A stretch of DNA of 13,734 nucleotides from contig JALULO010000060.1 in the NCBI GenBank assembly GCA_027056215.1, positions 1-13,734 of the forward strand. The letters run 5' to 3'. The first letter of the stretch is position 1, and every line of letters begins with the position of its first letter. Both the position numbers and the translations under genes were made by a program. The DNA is from Campylobacterales bacterium (GTDB lineage: Bacteria; Campylobacterota; Campylobacteria; Campylobacterales; QNZT01). Under the pieces are notes generated by a model. The model saw nothing but the letters and a program-made list of their open reading frames with translations, made no database searches and was not told the DNA's origin. Shown piece by piece: positions 1 to 6,526 of the stretch.

Positions 1-2
1 AA

Positions 3-137
3 CTTGTTTTATATAGTATCTATTATCGTATATTTTTTATCAATATTATAAACGTTGCCAAAGTTCTGGCATCATTTGAAGAATTTTTCGGTATTGAGAT
101 GAACTGGGGTAAATTAGAAAGAAAGGGAAAAATTTAA
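3..137 (+). CDS. C-terminal end of a probable polysaccharide synthase glycosyltransferase (5' partial)
   Basis: An open frame enters from the left edge and stops at TAA 135-137. Only 44 residues are visible: a hydrophobic start (LVLYSIYY, IFFINIINVAKVL) and a polar tail ending NWGKLERKGKI. A membrane helix followed by a short W-x-K-x-x-R-K-G tail is what the end of family 2 membrane glycosyltransferases (BcsA/PgaC-like synthases) often looks like. That reading is inference, leaning on the deacetylase and GH8 genes downstream. The stop overlaps the next start (TAATG), so the genes are translationally coupled. There is no motif in the visible part that proves the family; another polytopic membrane protein of the operon is possible. 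Confidence 0.5.
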   Translation, partial: LVLYSIYYRIFFINIINVAKVLASFEEFFGIEMNWGKLERKGKI

Positions 138-349
138 TGCATATTGATTTTTTGACTCTCATGGCATATCTGATAGTTTTTATTACCATAATAACAATGG
201 TTTTTGGCATCATCGCGTATTATGTATACAAAATGCGTGAAAGAAAACGTTCAAAAAAAATGGATATCCAGTCAAAAGATTTATTGTTGAGATGTAATGA
301 TGAGAGAAAAAAATACCTTTTCTTTGAACACAAGGAGATTATTATATGA
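137..349 (+). CDS. Small single-TM membrane protein of the exopolysaccharide operon
   Basis: A 70-aa protein of no recognised family. Residues about 8-31 form one strongly hydrophobic helix, followed by a very basic juxtamembrane stretch (KMRERKRSKK) and a polar tail, so the C-terminus should be cytoplasmic. The start overlaps the previous stop (TAATG) and an AAGGGA lies 8 nt upstream. The stop overlaps the next gene by 4 nt (ATGA), so it is sandwiched in a coupled operon. By position it could be an accessory subunit of the synthase, comparable in role but not clearly in sequence to PgaD, a small partner of the PNAG synthase PgaC. The function is inferred from context only. The clean SD and overlapping borders make it a real gene. 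Confidence 0.75.
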   Translation: MHIDFLTLMAYLIVFITIITMVFGIIAYYVYKMRERKRSKKMDIQSKDLLLRCNDERKKYLFFEHKEIII

Positions 350-2220
350 GTACAGTAGTGATGATGCAAAAGAGCAAAGATACTTATGGAAATAAATTGA
401 TTTTATCGATACTGATATTATTTGCATTGATGCTTATGATAATGTATAAAATTCAAGCCAAACAACCAGTAATACCAGATCATAGTTTTATTGTTTCCTC
501 ACCGGCGAAAACAACAATTTATCTTTTAAAATCAAAAGCATCCGCACTTTTTTATGTTAAAAATGGAATCAGTACAGAAGAATATACCCAAAAAATAAAA
601 AGATTTTCTACCTTTTTAGAATCTATGCATTATGATGTTAAATCTATAGATGAAAACAAATTAGATACCCTTCCTCCAGATGCTTTACTATTTCTTGTAG
701 ATGCACCTGCATTACATCAAAAAAGTAAAACACAAATCAAAACATTTGTTAAAAAGGGTGGTAAGTTATTTTTCAATTTTACAAGTGGTTTTAGTGATGC
801 AACAGGAAAATATCTTGGTGATACATTTGTACATCAATTAACAGGATTAAAACTAAGTAAACACACTGGTTTTGCTACATTTAAAGAGAACCATGGTTTA
901 TTTATGACACAAAAACTTCTTTCACCATTTTCAAAATATACCAAAGATGGCAAATTACTCAATATCATTTTATATGACAAAATACCATTTTTTATACCTA
1001 CCGATAATCTTCAACCAGATATTTATGCGACAGCATATCCACAATCTACACCACCAATAGCCAAAAATTGGAAAAACAATCTCACCCATGATGAATCAGG
1101 TATCGCATGGCATGGTTATTACGGTAAAGGGAAATGGGTATATACCTCAATCCCGGCTTACTCTTTTTATGATATGCCTGAAGATGAAAAAGATGATTTT
1201 AAAAAGATCCTTGCTGGCATGATTGATTATCTTACCCATAAAATTATTACTCAAAAATATCCTTACATTGATCATGATAATTTGGTATTTATTTCAGAAG
1301 ATACGGAATATAAATTTAAAAATTTTGAACGCTTTTCAGATTTGGCAAAAGAATTTAAAATCCCTGTTACGGCATTTATTGTTGCAGATTTAGCGCAAAA
1401 GAAAGAACACAAAGAGATGATGCAAAAAATTGCAAAAAATCCCTTTGTTGAATTTGCTTCACATAGTACGACCCATAAAAAAATCGTTGGTGAAAGTGAA
1501 CCCTTTGTCATCAATGAAACAAGCCATTCAAAAGAGATACTAGACAAATATGCCTCAAAACCTATCCACGGTTTCAGACCACCTCGTGAAGAGTTAAATG
1601 CCTTGATGAAAAAGCATCTGGCATCTGGTGGATTTACCTATATCCTCGGTGCTAGTGAGCCGTTTTTATATCCAAAGTTTGATTTGCAAGAACCTTCACT
1701 TTTATATATACCACGCCATGGTACAGATGACTATAGTTATCTGGTCAATCTTGACTGGAGTCAACGTGAGATAGTTGATGAAATCATTAAAGAGACAAAT
1801 TTTGTAACCAAACTTAATGGTATCTATACACTCAGCGTACACACCCACCTTTTTTCATATGGTACAAATATTAATATATTACGTAAATATTATGAATATT
1901 TGCAAAAAAATCCCAATTTTAATCCAGTAAATGGGAGTGAGATATATCAAAAGATTACTTTATCCAATCATTTGCACCAAACATCTAAAGTAATAGGCAA
2001 TCAACTTATTATTACGATCACAAATGACAATGATCAAGATATCAAAAACCTTCATATCAAACTATTTAAACATCCCAAAAGTAAAATCACAGCAGGCAAT
2101 GTTGATATAGAAACAGTACGTGTAAATGTTGACAATAAAAGAAGTGAAGTTCTAATAGATAAAATACCTGCTAAAAGTACTTTTAATATCTACTTAACAC
2201 TTGATCATATTGAAGGATGA
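346..2220 (+). CDS. Membrane-anchored polysaccharide deacetylase (NodB/CE4-like fold)
   Basis: A 624-aa protein. Residues 17-36 form an N-terminal signal anchor, placing the rest in the periplasm. Residues about 55-300 form an alpha/beta domain (LLFLVDAP, then KKGGKLFFNF) resembling the amidotransferase-like domains found before some deacetylases. Residues about 310-505 are deacetylase-like: SEDTE (Asp319) takes the place of the usual TFDDG, HSTTH (His373, His377) supplies the metal histidines, RPP (411-413) is motif 3, and SVHTH (His499/His501) is the last catalytic motif. Residues about 545-620 look like a beta-sandwich. The likely job is removing acetyl groups from a nascent exopolysaccharide. 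The start is chosen by AAGGAG about 8 nt upstream and the 4-nt ATGA overlap with the preceding gene. The GH8 gene follows 6 nt later. Fold and role are fairly sure; the substrate is unknown. Confidence 0.85.
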   Translation: MSTVVMMQKSKDTYGNKLILSILILFALMLMIMYKIQAKQPVIPDHSFIVSSPAKTTIYLLKSKASALFYVKNGISTEEYTQKIKRFSTFLESMHYDVKSIDENKLDTLPPDALLFLVDAPALHQKSKTQIKTFVKKGGKLFFNFTSGFSDATGKYLGDTFVHQLTGLKLSKHTGFATFKENHGLFMTQKLLSPFSKYTKDGKLLNIILYDKIPFFIPTDNLQPDIYATAYPQSTPPIAKNWKNNLTHDESGIAWHGYYGKGKWVYTSIPAYSFYDMPEDEKDDFKKILAGMIDYLTHKIITQKYPYIDHDNLVFISEDTEYKFKNFERFSDLAKEFKIPVTAFIVADLAQKKEHKEMMQKIAKNPFVEFASHSTTHKKIVGESEPFVINETSHSKEILDKYASKPIHGFRPPREELNALMKKHLASGGFTYILGASEPFLYPKFDLQEPSLLYIPRHGTDDYSYLVNLDWSQREIVDEIIKETNFVTKLNGIYTLSVHTHLFSYGTNINILRKYYEYLQKNPNFNPVNGSEIYQKITLSNHLHQTSKVIGNQLIITITNDNDQDIKNLHIKLFKHPKSKITAGNVDIETVRVNVDNKRSEVLIDKIPAKSTFNIYLTLDHIEG

Positions 2221-2226
2221 TTTGGT

Positions 2227-3471
2227 ATGCCTTTTATCATCGTTATCTTCTTAAATAGTATACTTTTGATAACAATACTAGAGGCAAAACCAAACTATCC
2301 GTTTCCAAGCCACCAAAATTATTATAACAGCATTTCAGTCTCTGAATTTTCACAAAAAACGGTTGATAATCATGTCAAAAAGTTTTATGATATATGGAAA
2401 AAAGATTTTTTAGTTAAAGAAGCAAAAACATATCGCATAGCCAGTGATAAAAAAGATAAACATCGCACGGTCTCTGAAGGACAAGGGTATGGCATGATGA
2501 TTGTTGCTTATATGGCTGGATACGACAAAGATGCACAAGAGATTTTTGATGGCTTGTATCTTTTTGCCAAACAACATCCAAGTGCTTTACATAAGGAACT
2601 TATGACATGGCAAGTACCGGCTAAAAAAGGAGAGAGTGACAGTGCCTTTGACGGTGATGGGGATATTGCTTTTGCACTTTTATTAGCAGATAAACAGTGG
2701 GGTAGTCATGGCAAGATCAACTATAAAAAAGAGGCAAAGAGACGCATAGATGCGATCATGAAGTATACCATCGGCTCTAAAAGTTTTCTACCACTTTTGG
2801 GAGATTGGGTTGAAGAAGATGGTAAAAAATATAACCAATACACAACACGAAGTTCCGATTTTATGATAAGTCATTTTAAAACTTTTTACGCTTTTACAGA
2901 AGATAAACGTTGGATAAATGTAGTAAACGCTACACAAAAAGCACTCAAAGATATACAGACACTGCCTCAAAACAAAACTGCATTGGTGAGTGACTTTTTC
3001 TACTATGATCACAAGAAAAAACATTTTTTACCAACCAAACGAACCTTTTTAGAGAAAGAAGATAACAGTTACTATTATAATGCATGTAGAGTTCCATGGC
3101 GTATCGGCGTAGATGCCATGCTTAACAATGATCCAAAATCACGTCAAATCGTTCAAGATATGCTCTATTGGATCTATAAACGCACACAAACAAAAGCACA
3201 AAATATCAAATCAGGCTACAGACTTGACGGAAGTGTCATCGGTGATTATGCTACCACTGCATTCATAGCTCCTTTTGGAGTCGCTGCAAAGAGTGATCAA
3301 AATATGCAAAAATTTTTAGATGATATTTATACACGTATCTACAACAGACATGAGAACTATTATGAAGATAGTATCAATCTGCTTTGTTTATTAATCATAT
3401 CAGAAAACTATTGGCAGCCAAAGTATTCAGCTAAAATGGAATCAAACTCAATCCAAAAGCCCTTTGGATAG
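2227..3471 (+). CDS. Secreted glycoside hydrolase family 8 (BcsZ/PssZ-like endoglucanase)
   Basis: A 414-aa GH8 enzyme. A signal peptide spans about residues 1-20 (cleavage after LEA). Family marks in order: TVSEGQGYGMM with the general acid Glu84; FDGDGDIAFALL (142-150) in the substrate cleft; TTRSSDF with Asp210; NACRVPWRIGVD ending at Asp295, a candidate base since the base position differs between GH8 subfamilies; and GSVIGDYATTAFIAPFG near the end. All expected acidic residues are present, so it should be active. In cellulose (BcsZ) and Listeria Pss loci, a GH8 enzyme trims or releases the polymer during export, and the same is inferred here. AAGGA lies 9 nt before the ATG, overlapping the end of the deacetylase gene. 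The last 13 codons lie inside an antisense copy of a hupE gene tail, so the native C-terminus may have been altered. Confidence 0.9.
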   Translation: MPFIIVIFLNSILLITILEAKPNYPFPSHQNYYNSISVSEFSQKTVDNHVKKFYDIWKKDFLVKEAKTYRIASDKKDKHRTVSEGQGYGMMIVAYMAGYDKDAQEIFDGLYLFAKQHPSALHKELMTWQVPAKKGESDSAFDGDGDIAFALLLADKQWGSHGKINYKKEAKRRIDAIMKYTIGSKSFLPLLGDWVEEDGKKYNQYTTRSSDFMISHFKTFYAFTEDKRWINVVNATQKALKDIQTLPQNKTALVSDFFYYDHKKKHFLPTKRTFLEKEDNSYYYNACRVPWRIGVDAMLNNDPKSRQIVQDMLYWIYKRTQTKAQNIKSGYRLDGSVIGDYATTAFIAPFGVAAKSDQNMQKFLDDIYTRIYNRHENYYEDSINLLCLLIISENYWQPKYSAKMESNSIQKPFG

Positions 3472-3553
3472 CCCAAAGAGTGGCGATAATCTTGGCAAAT
3501 GCTGAAAATTCATATAGCATAAATCGCCTATAAAATACTGTTTTTTCTAAGAG
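3431..3553 (-). pseudogene. Orphan 3' tail of a hupE-like gene
   Basis: Read on the minus strand, this stretch encodes about 40 residues nearly the same as the C-terminus of the intact HupE-like protein at 4511-5635 (LEKTVFYRRFMLYEFSAF, then KIIATLWAIQRAFG and LSLIPF), with its own stop (TAG, against TGA in the intact gene). Homology ends abruptly at 3552/3553, where the REP-like sequence begins; no start or upstream part exists. Seven of 12 mismatches to the intact copy fall in third codon positions, and the amino-acid changes are A to K, G to E, V to M and K to R. This suggests the tail comes from a diverged but once functional allele or paralogue. It overlaps the last 41 nt of the GH8 gene on the other strand. 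Confidence 0.8.
3433..3552. repeat. Direct repeat, copy A (120 bp, pairs with 4513-4632)
   Basis: Base-by-base comparison with 4513-4632 gives 108 of 120 identical positions without gaps, at a constant offset of 1080 nt. The first 46 positions are identical. Mismatches are at 3479, 3488, 3491-3494, 3503, 3510, 3515, 3520, 3528 and 3539. The repeats bracket the toxin-antitoxin genes. Confidence 0.95.
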
Positions 3554-3558
3554 CCGTA

Positions 3559-3638
3559 GGGTGGGAGAATCCCACCAAATAGCATTTGAATGTTTTGTGT
3601 AGTCAGATATTTATAAAGGTGGGTTTCATCCGCCCACT
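3559..3638. repeat. Pair of REP-like GGTGGG/CCCACC hairpins, possible terminator of the toxin transcript
   Basis: Two palindromes lie in a row. Hairpin 1 is GGTGGG (3560-3565), a 5-nt loop, CCCACC (3571-3576). Hairpin 2 is GTGGG (3619-3623), a 9-nt loop, CCCAC (3633-3637), extendable by a G-T and an A-T pair. GTAGGGTGGG...CCCACC palindromes resemble dispersed REP/BIME elements of many bacteria; that resemblance is from memory. Read on the minus strand, hairpin 2 starts just after the toxin stop and is followed by TTTATAAA, so it could end the toxin-antitoxin mRNA. The stretch 3472-3638 holds no convincing gene apart from the hupE tail remnant. Confidence 0.6.
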
Positions 3639-4148
3639 TCAGGATTGTAAAATCTGGTCAATTCCTAAAAACATAGGTAAAGGTTCAATCTCTTTAAGTG
3701 TAACAAATCCAAGATTTTTATAGAAGTTGACAGCATCTTTTTCTGCCAATAGATAAATACCTGCACATCCAGCCAATTTTGATATCTGGATAGTTTTTAA
3801 AAAGCTATCTTTTAAAAGTCTTTGACCTATCCCTTTTCCTTGAAATCGTTTATCAACTCCAAGCATACTAAGTTTAATAACAGGTATAACCGGAGGAAAT
3901 CCTGATGGTCTATTTTCCAATCCAAAACTTTCTCTTGCTATAGAAAAAGTATCTAAAGTATAAAATCCAATAAAATGCTCATCATCTTCTAAGTCTAATA
4001 AAACATAGGCTTGACTTAAATGTTTTTTTACACGCTTTTTCATAGATTTATAAACAAAACTATTTATCATATCATTGCCGCAGTCAAATGTTTTTATACC
4101 TTTATAGCTGATAGTTGGGTTATATTGAACTAGTCGAAATTTAGGCAT
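3639..4148 (-). CDS. GNAT-family acetyltransferase toxin (TacT/AtaT type)
   Basis: A 169-aa GNAT acetyltransferase. It opens with the typical toxin-class pattern FDCGNDMINSFVYKSM (residues 21-36), has the acetyl-CoA pyrophosphate loop RFQGKGIG (101-108), and carries a conserved tyrosine, Tyr143, in NFYKNLGF, matching the catalytic Tyr of TacT-like enzymes. Members of this class acetylate the amino group of charged tRNAs and stop translation; which tRNA is used here cannot be read from the sequence. The ATG overlaps the end of the antitoxin gene by 8 nt, the standard antitoxin-first arrangement. Length and motifs are complete, so the toxin is probably active. It sits in a block flanked by 120-bp direct repeats, which fits a mobile accessory module. 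Confidence 0.88.
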   Translation of the reverse strand: MPKFRLVQYNPTISYKGIKTFDCGNDMINSFVYKSMKKRVKKHLSQAYVLLDLEDDEHFIGFYTLDTFSIARESFGLENRPSGFPPVIPVIKLSMLGVDKRFQGKGIGQRLLKDSFLKTIQISKLAGCAGIYLLAEKDAVNFYKNLGFVTLKEIEPLPMFLGIDQILQS

Positions 4149-4419
4149 CGAAACTTTCTAAGTTCATCAACTTTTGTAATGCTTCCTTCGGTTTTTTAGG
4201 AGTTTTGATAGTTTGTTGAAATTTATCCCACTCTTTACGAGAGAGTATTAGCAAATTATCTTCTTTAACAATCTCTTTTGCTCTTTGTGTTGCTGTTGAG
4301 ATAAGAAAACTACTCAAATCCATACCCAAAGAGTGGGCAGCCTCTTGCAATAAAATCTTTATATCTTTAGAAGTTTTGAACTCTATACGAGTATCTTTTA
4401 ACTCTTTTGCTACTGACAT
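4141..4419 (-). CDS. DUF1778 / ribbon-helix-helix antitoxin (TacA-like)
   Basis: A 92-aa protein starting MSVAKELKDTRIEFKTS. The N-terminal half has RHH features (a beta strand TRIEFKTS, then helices KDIKILLQEAAHSLGMD and LSSFLISTATQRAKEI), the DUF1778 layout. The C-terminal third (WDKFQQTIKTPKKPKEAL) is the flexible part that binds and neutralises the GNAT partner in this family. An upstream in-frame ATG at 4458 would add 13 residues, but AAGGA lies 7 nt before the ATG at 4419 and the likely -10 (4449-4454) would lie inside the longer version, so 4419 is preferred. It should repress its own operon together with the toxin. Confidence 0.88.
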   Translation of the reverse strand: MSVAKELKDTRIEFKTSKDIKILLQEAAHSLGMDLSSFLISTATQRAKEIVKEDNLLILSRKEWDKFQQTIKTPKKPKEALQKLMNLESFDA

Positions 4420-4430
4420 TATTATCCTTA

Positions 4431-4454
4431 TACGGTTGGTGTACGGATATTGTA
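4431..4454 (-). promoter_or_regulatory. Probable promoter and operator of the toxin-antitoxin operon
   Basis: On the minus strand a TACAAT -10 element (4449-4454) lies about 30 nt before the antitoxin ATG. Two direct TACGG repeats (plus strand 4431-4435 and 4442-4446), start-to-start 11 bp apart, sit on the expected transcription start. A one-helical-turn spacing suits binding of RHH dimers side by side. No good -35 is seen. Inferred, not demonstrated. Confidence 0.45.
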
Positions 4455-4510
4455 TCATGATTTAAGTTAATTATTTGTATAATCAAAAAAATCATCAACT
4501 AGAGTTACCC

Positions 4511-5635
4511 TCAAAATGGAATCAAACTCAATCCAAAAGCCCTTTGGATAGCCCAAAGTGTGGCGATGATTGCAGCAAATGCCGAAAATCCATACAGCAC
4601 AAATCGCTTATAAAATACCGTTTTTTCTAAGATAAACAGCACAGGTAACACAGCCGTAACGATCACCATCTGCCCTGCTTCTACACCAAGATTAAATCCA
4701 AATAGCATCGCTAAAAAATCTTTGCTATCTTTGATTAAAAGATCATGTAAAACATTTGCAAAACCAAATCCATGTATCAAACCAAAACCAAAAGCCATCA
4801 TCCAAGTATGCTTTGTGATCATGGGATAGAGATTGTTGATAGCGGTAAAAAGTATTGAAAGGGCAATCGCCACCTCCACAAAACGGCTGTCAAGGACAAC
4901 GATTTCACTAACACTTAACCCCAAAGTCAGTGAGTGTGCGATACTAAAACCAGTAACGATTTTAAGAACTTCTATAAATATCTCTTTAAAACTACCACGT
5001 GGATAAAAACGCTTATCTTTATAGATATAAACAGAAGGAATCAGCAACATGAGTAAAAAAAGTATATGATCATATCCCATCCAAATATGCCAAACACCTT
5101 CAATAAAAAAGTTTTTAAATGCTTGCCATAAAGAGTGATTTTCCAACTTTATAGTAACACTTTGTTTACGTGCACTGAGAATAATTGGTTTACTTTTTTG
5201 CTCTTTTAGTTTCACAAAGGCTTTTTGTGCTTTGTCTACGTCAAAGAAAAGATCATAGTTGATAGATATTTCATCTTTAGGAATAGGACATGAAAGGAAG
5301 AGATCGAGTTTGATATAGGATTGATGTACCCTCCTATAAACTTCAAAACTTTTTACTTGCTTTTGACACTGTTTGTTATCTGATAAAATATGGATATGAG
5401 GAAGTACCAGTTTTTCGATTTTCTCTTTGTGTGCCTTTAACTCTTTCCAAGAGATGATACCATTATCATTATCATCAAGTGACATAAACTTTTCCAGATT
5501 GTCAGACTCAAAATCAACCAATACGGATGGCGAAGAACCATTTAAATCAAACGTGATAAAGTTCTCTTTGAGTATATCAGCTTGCAAAAAAAGTGTAAAA
5601 ATAAATAAAACTGAAAAATATCTTCTAATTATCAT
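4511..5635 (-). CDS. HupE/UreJ-like membrane protein with N-terminal EF-hand
   Basis: A 374-aa protein. A signal peptide (about 1-19) is followed by a periplasmic domain of about 150 residues holding a textbook EF-hand loop, DDNDNGIISWKE (54-65; ligands Asp54, Asn56, Asn58, Ile60 backbone, Glu65). The C-terminal half has about six to seven membrane helices with conserved histidines: HIWMGYDHILFLL, FSIAHSLTLGLS, FGLIHGFGFAN and NLGVEAGQ. This is the HupE/UreJ_2 pattern, thought to bind or transport Ni/Co or another metal in hydrogenase and urease systems; none of those genes is present here, so the substrate is open. A TATAAT (minus strand, 5649-5654) lies only 13 nt before the ATG and no clear SD is seen, so the leader should be very short. 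Its last 40 codons are the intact copy of the 120-bp repeat. Confidence 0.82.
   Translation of the reverse strand: MIIRRYFSVLFIFTLFLQADILKENFITFDLNGSSPSVLVDFESDNLEKFMSLDDNDNGIISWKELKAHKEKIEKLVLPHIHILSDNKQCQKQVKSFEVYRRVHQSYIKLDLFLSCPIPKDEISINYDLFFDVDKAQKAFVKLKEQKSKPIILSARKQSVTIKLENHSLWQAFKNFFIEGVWHIWMGYDHILFLLMLLIPSVYIYKDKRFYPRGSFKEIFIEVLKIVTGFSIAHSLTLGLSVSEIVVLDSRFVEVAIALSILFTAINNLYPMITKHTWMMAFGFGLIHGFGFANVLHDLLIKDSKDFLAMLFGFNLGVEAGQMVIVTAVLPVLFILEKTVFYKRFVLYGFSAFAAIIATLWAIQRAFGLSLIPF
4513..4632. repeat. Direct repeat, copy B (3' end of the intact hupE-like gene)
   Basis: Same orientation as copy A at 3433-3552, 90% identical without gaps. This copy is in frame and continuous with the complete hupE-like gene, so it is the functional tail. 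Its left flank (4459-4512) is non-coding sequence belonging to the toxin-antitoxin block. Confidence 0.95.
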
Positions 5636-5713
5636 TACTTATAGTAACATTATATTTATTAAATTATTAACATGAAAAGCATAATTCGTATAACATTGTG
5701 TTATCATTATCAG
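5636..5713. promoter_or_regulatory. Divergent promoter region between the hupE-like gene and the DUF455 gene
   Basis: Minus strand: TATAAT at 5649-5654 for the hupE-like gene. Plus strand: TATAAC at 5689-5694 for the DUF455 gene, 19 nt before the chosen ATG. Neither has a recognisable -35 at the right distance, which is usual for this phylum. The position of the second element argues against the more upstream ATG at 5672. Confidence 0.4.
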
Positions 5714-6526
5714 ATGGAATTTTTTACAACTCTAGAGTCAATACTCACAATAGCAGATCCCTATGAAAAGACAGCCTCATTTCACTCTTTTTATGATGCT
5801 TATCGACAAAATAAAATCACTTTTACGCATGATCATACCCCAGTCGTTTTCGATCATCCCTCTTACGAAGGTATTTGTACGATTGCCGATGCAACGACAC
5901 TGCCCAAGCGTAGTTCTCTTTCCACGATCAGGGGTAAAGCCTATCTTGTACATAGCATCTTACATATAGAGTATTCAGCGATAGATCTGGCACTCGATCA
6001 TGCGTACAGATTTGCACATATGCCAAAAGATTTTTATGATGACTGGCTTAAAGTTGCAGAAGATGAAATCAGACATTTTCTTATGTTAGATACCATTTTA
6101 CAATCTTTGGGATATCACTATGGCAGTTTTCCTGTGCATCGTTTTTTATTTGACGTTTCACAAAGAAGCCTTGATCTGGTAACACGTATGGCTGTTGTGC
6201 CAAGATACCTTGAAGCATCTGGACTTGATTCAAGTCCTTTGGTGATTCAAAAACTACAACGCATAAAAGACCCGCAAAGTTTAGAGATCATCAAAGCATT
6301 GGAAGTGATTTTAAACGAAGAGGTAGATCATGTGAAAAAAGGTGACAGATGGTTTTTATGGGCTTGTCAAAAAGAGGGTATCAATCCAGAAAGCTATTTT
6401 GATATCGTTGAAAATATTTTACCCGGTGCAAAAAAGAAAAAAGCATTTGTCAATATCGCTGATCGCAAACGTGCAGGCTTTAGTTGCAAGGAACTCTCAA
6501 TCATCAGTGACCAAGAGTGTTCTTAA
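5714..6526 (+). CDS. DUF455 family ferritin-like protein
   Basis: A 270-aa protein of the DUF455 family (ferritin-like four-helix fold). Visible carboxylate/histidine motifs are HSILHIEYSAIDLALD, VAEDEIRHFLML and NEEVDHVKKGDRWF, that is, E-x-x-H-type pairs that would hold a di-iron centre, plus RMAVVPRYLEASGLD. The family is common in proteobacteria, but its biochemical role is not established; an oxidase-like or iron-handling activity is only inferred from the fold. It has no signal peptide, so it is cytoplasmic. The start at 5714 (MEFFTTLESIL) is preferred because the family-like sequence begins there and a probable -10 lies between it and the alternative ATG at 5672, which would add 14 unrelated-looking residues; neither start has an SD. 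The 3' end overlaps the convergent nagZ gene by 23 nt. Confidence 0.85.
   Translation: MEFFTTLESILTIADPYEKTASFHSFYDAYRQNKITFTHDHTPVVFDHPSYEGICTIADATTLPKRSSLSTIRGKAYLVHSILHIEYSAIDLALDHAYRFAHMPKDFYDDWLKVAEDEIRHFLMLDTILQSLGYHYGSFPVHRFLFDVSQRSLDLVTRMAVVPRYLEASGLDSSPLVIQKLQRIKDPQSLEIIKALEVILNEEVDHVKKGDRWFLWACQKEGINPESYFDIVENILPGAKKKKAFVNIADRKRAGFSCKELSIISDQECS

Noticed and set aside
4420..4458. Upstream ATG for the antitoxin (adds 13 residues)
   Set aside because: It would overlap the predicted promoter, and the ATG at 4419 has AAGGA at good spacing.
3431..4632. Insertion sequence or integron cassette around the toxin-antitoxin genes
   Set aside because: No transposase, integrase, terminal inverted repeats or attC-like fold is visible; the flanking repeat is gene-tail sequence, too long for a normal target-site duplication.
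5672..5713. Upstream ATG for the DUF455 gene (adds 14 residues)
   Set aside because: A likely -10 lies downstream of it and the extra residues do not look like the family N-terminus; kept only as an alternative.
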